Positions 63,553 through 64,000 of a stretch of 64,000 bases of DNA are shown in pieces. The DNA is from Rhizobium sp. RU20A. Its GTDB lineage: Bacteria > Pseudomonadota > Alphaproteobacteria > Rhizobiales > Rhizobiaceae. The position numbers were made by a program, and so were the translations under genes. The notes under the pieces were generated by a model that saw only the letters and a program-made list of their open reading frames with translations, ran no database searches and was not told the origin of the DNA. The stretch spans positions 1,426,001-1,490,000 of the forward strand of contig NZ_FTMB01000001.1 of the NCBI RefSeq assembly GCF_900155885.1. Reading direction: 5' to 3'. Each line of letters starts with the position of its first letter. The first letter of the stretch is position 1.

Positions 63553-63732
63553 GTGATCGCCGAGGACAGAAAATTGCCGGAAACCGCCGTCGCGACCGAC
63601 CGCAAAACCGCACCGAAGGTGGTCGAAAGCCGCGAGCTCTTTGCCGGCCGCAGTGAAATCCTGATCAGCCATGACGGTGCGCTCTACCGCATGAAGATCA
63701 CCCGCCAGAACAAGCTCATTCTCAACAAATAG
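63553..63732 (+). CDS. hemP: Hemin uptake protein HemP/HmuP
   Basis: A 59-residue protein whose C-terminal half is the HemP domain: VESRELFAGRSEILISHDGALYRMKITRQNKLILNK. HemP/HmuP is a small beta-sheet protein that in rhizobia acts as a heme-responsive activator of heme-uptake genes. The start is GTG 63553; no ATG exists in this frame after the preceding stop. It precedes hmuS by ten bases. Confidence 0.9.
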   Translation: MIAEDRKLPETAVATDRKTAPKVVESRELFAGRSEILISHDGALYRMKITRQNKLILNK

Positions 63733-63742
63733 GCATGCACAG

Positions 63743-64000
63743 ATGATTGACCGTCGCCCGACCCCCGCCGAAATCCGCGCCTTCCGCACCGAAAATCCCA
63801 AGATGCGCGAGCGTGACGCCGCCGAGCGCCTCGGCATCAGCGAAGCCGCGCTGGTTGCCGCCGAATGTGGCCTGTCCGTCGTGCGCATCGACGGCGACGC
63901 CAACCGCTTTCTCGCCCGCGTCGGCGAACTGGGCGAGGTCATGGCGCTGACCCGCAACGAAAGCGCCGTGCATGAAAAGATCGGCCCCTTCGAGAAGGTG
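63743..64000 (+). CDS. hmuS: Hemin-degrading factor HmuS, N-terminal fragment
   Basis: The first 86 residues of HmuS run into the window end. IRAFRTENPKMRERDAAERLGISEAALVAAECG and VALTRNESAVHEKIG-like sequence (MALTRNESAVHEKIGPFEK here) are characteristic of the HmuS/HemS/ChuX N-terminal repeat. The full protein (about 350 residues) binds and degrades or transfers heme in the cytoplasm. It is the second gene of the hemP-hmuS operon. Confidence 0.92.
   Translation, partial: MIDRRPTPAEIRAFRTENPKMRERDAAERLGISEAALVAAECGLSVVRIDGDANRFLARVGELGEVMALTRNESAVHEKIGPFEKV

Overview
The window is about 64% G+C, densely coded chromosomal DNA of an alphaproteobacterium in the Rhizobiaceae (Rhizobium/Agrobacterium/Ensifer/Shinella group; genus not decidable from the sequence alone). 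The evidence is the chvE-gguABC sugar-transport locus with a divergent GbpR-like LysR regulator, a PhrB-type FeS photolyase whose four cluster cysteines keep the Agrobacterium spacing, TGA-N9-TCA (RirA-type) sites around the heme/TonB genes, an IolR-type GGAA-N6-TTCC site before an inositol dehydrogenase, and rhizobial intergenic palindromic repeats. No phage, transposase, rRNA or CRISPR array is visible. There is one tRNA (Arg, CCG) and one toxin-antitoxin pair.

Layout. 1-12.7 kb: purine catabolism. xdhA (partial), xdhB, a DUF559 gene and xdhC oxidise hypoxanthine/xanthine. puuD (membrane urate oxidase with cytochrome c) and guaD follow, then an FMN lactate/hydroxyacid dehydrogenase. On the other strand uraH, allA, uraD, an L,D-transpeptidase, puuE and a 2H-phosphodiesterase (DUF1045) complete urate to ureidoglycolate processing; allantoate hydrolysis must be encoded elsewhere. 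12.8-21.7 kb: PRC-barrel protein, a divergent pair that looks like a split MnmC (FAD oxidoreductase + MnmD), an orphan MttB-like methyltransferase, a host-attachment-family protein, an AlkC-like alkylation repair protein, RhlE helicase and an EamA exporter. 22.1-26.1 kb: the circularly permuted ATP-grasp / alpha-E / transglutaminase-like operon, then vapBC.

26.2-34.3 kb: pentose/hexose uptake and L-arabinose oxidation: chvE-gguA-gguB-gguC-arabonate dehydratase, with gbpR divergent. 34.4-38.4 kb: J-domain-like protein, small membrane protein, iolG with an IolR-type box, and a chemoreceptor. 38.7-38.97 kb: a ~270-bp imperfect palindromic repeat. 38.97-43.8 kb: a ROK repressor divergent from a xylFHG-type transporter, with a 21-bp operator-like palindrome between them. 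43.9-49.1 kb: (6-4) photolyase with an SDR, tRNA-Arg, a GST/NTF2/tautomerase operon with divergent HxlR regulator, and an HD-GYP protein. 49.6-58 kb: ABC-F ATPase followed by two short tandem-repeat arrays, an LprI-MliC fusion, dipeptidase, a lipoprotein alpha/beta hydrolase, and a LacI regulator whose probable operator lies before a ThuA + Gfo/Idh operon. 58.1-64 kb: SMR exporter and TetR, truncated hemoglobin, DUF423, and two iron/heme-related units: a DUF2325 / small protein / IsdG-type heme oxygenase / VOC operon, and hemP-hmuS divergent from a periplasmic protein and tonB, each with a RirA-type site upstream.

The clearest under-described items are the DUF2325-led operon with its iron box, the 270-bp palindromic repeat, the degenerate-looking DUF559 gene inside the xdh operon, the split MnmC pair and several very good palindromic operators. 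No wholly new defence or mobile system was found.
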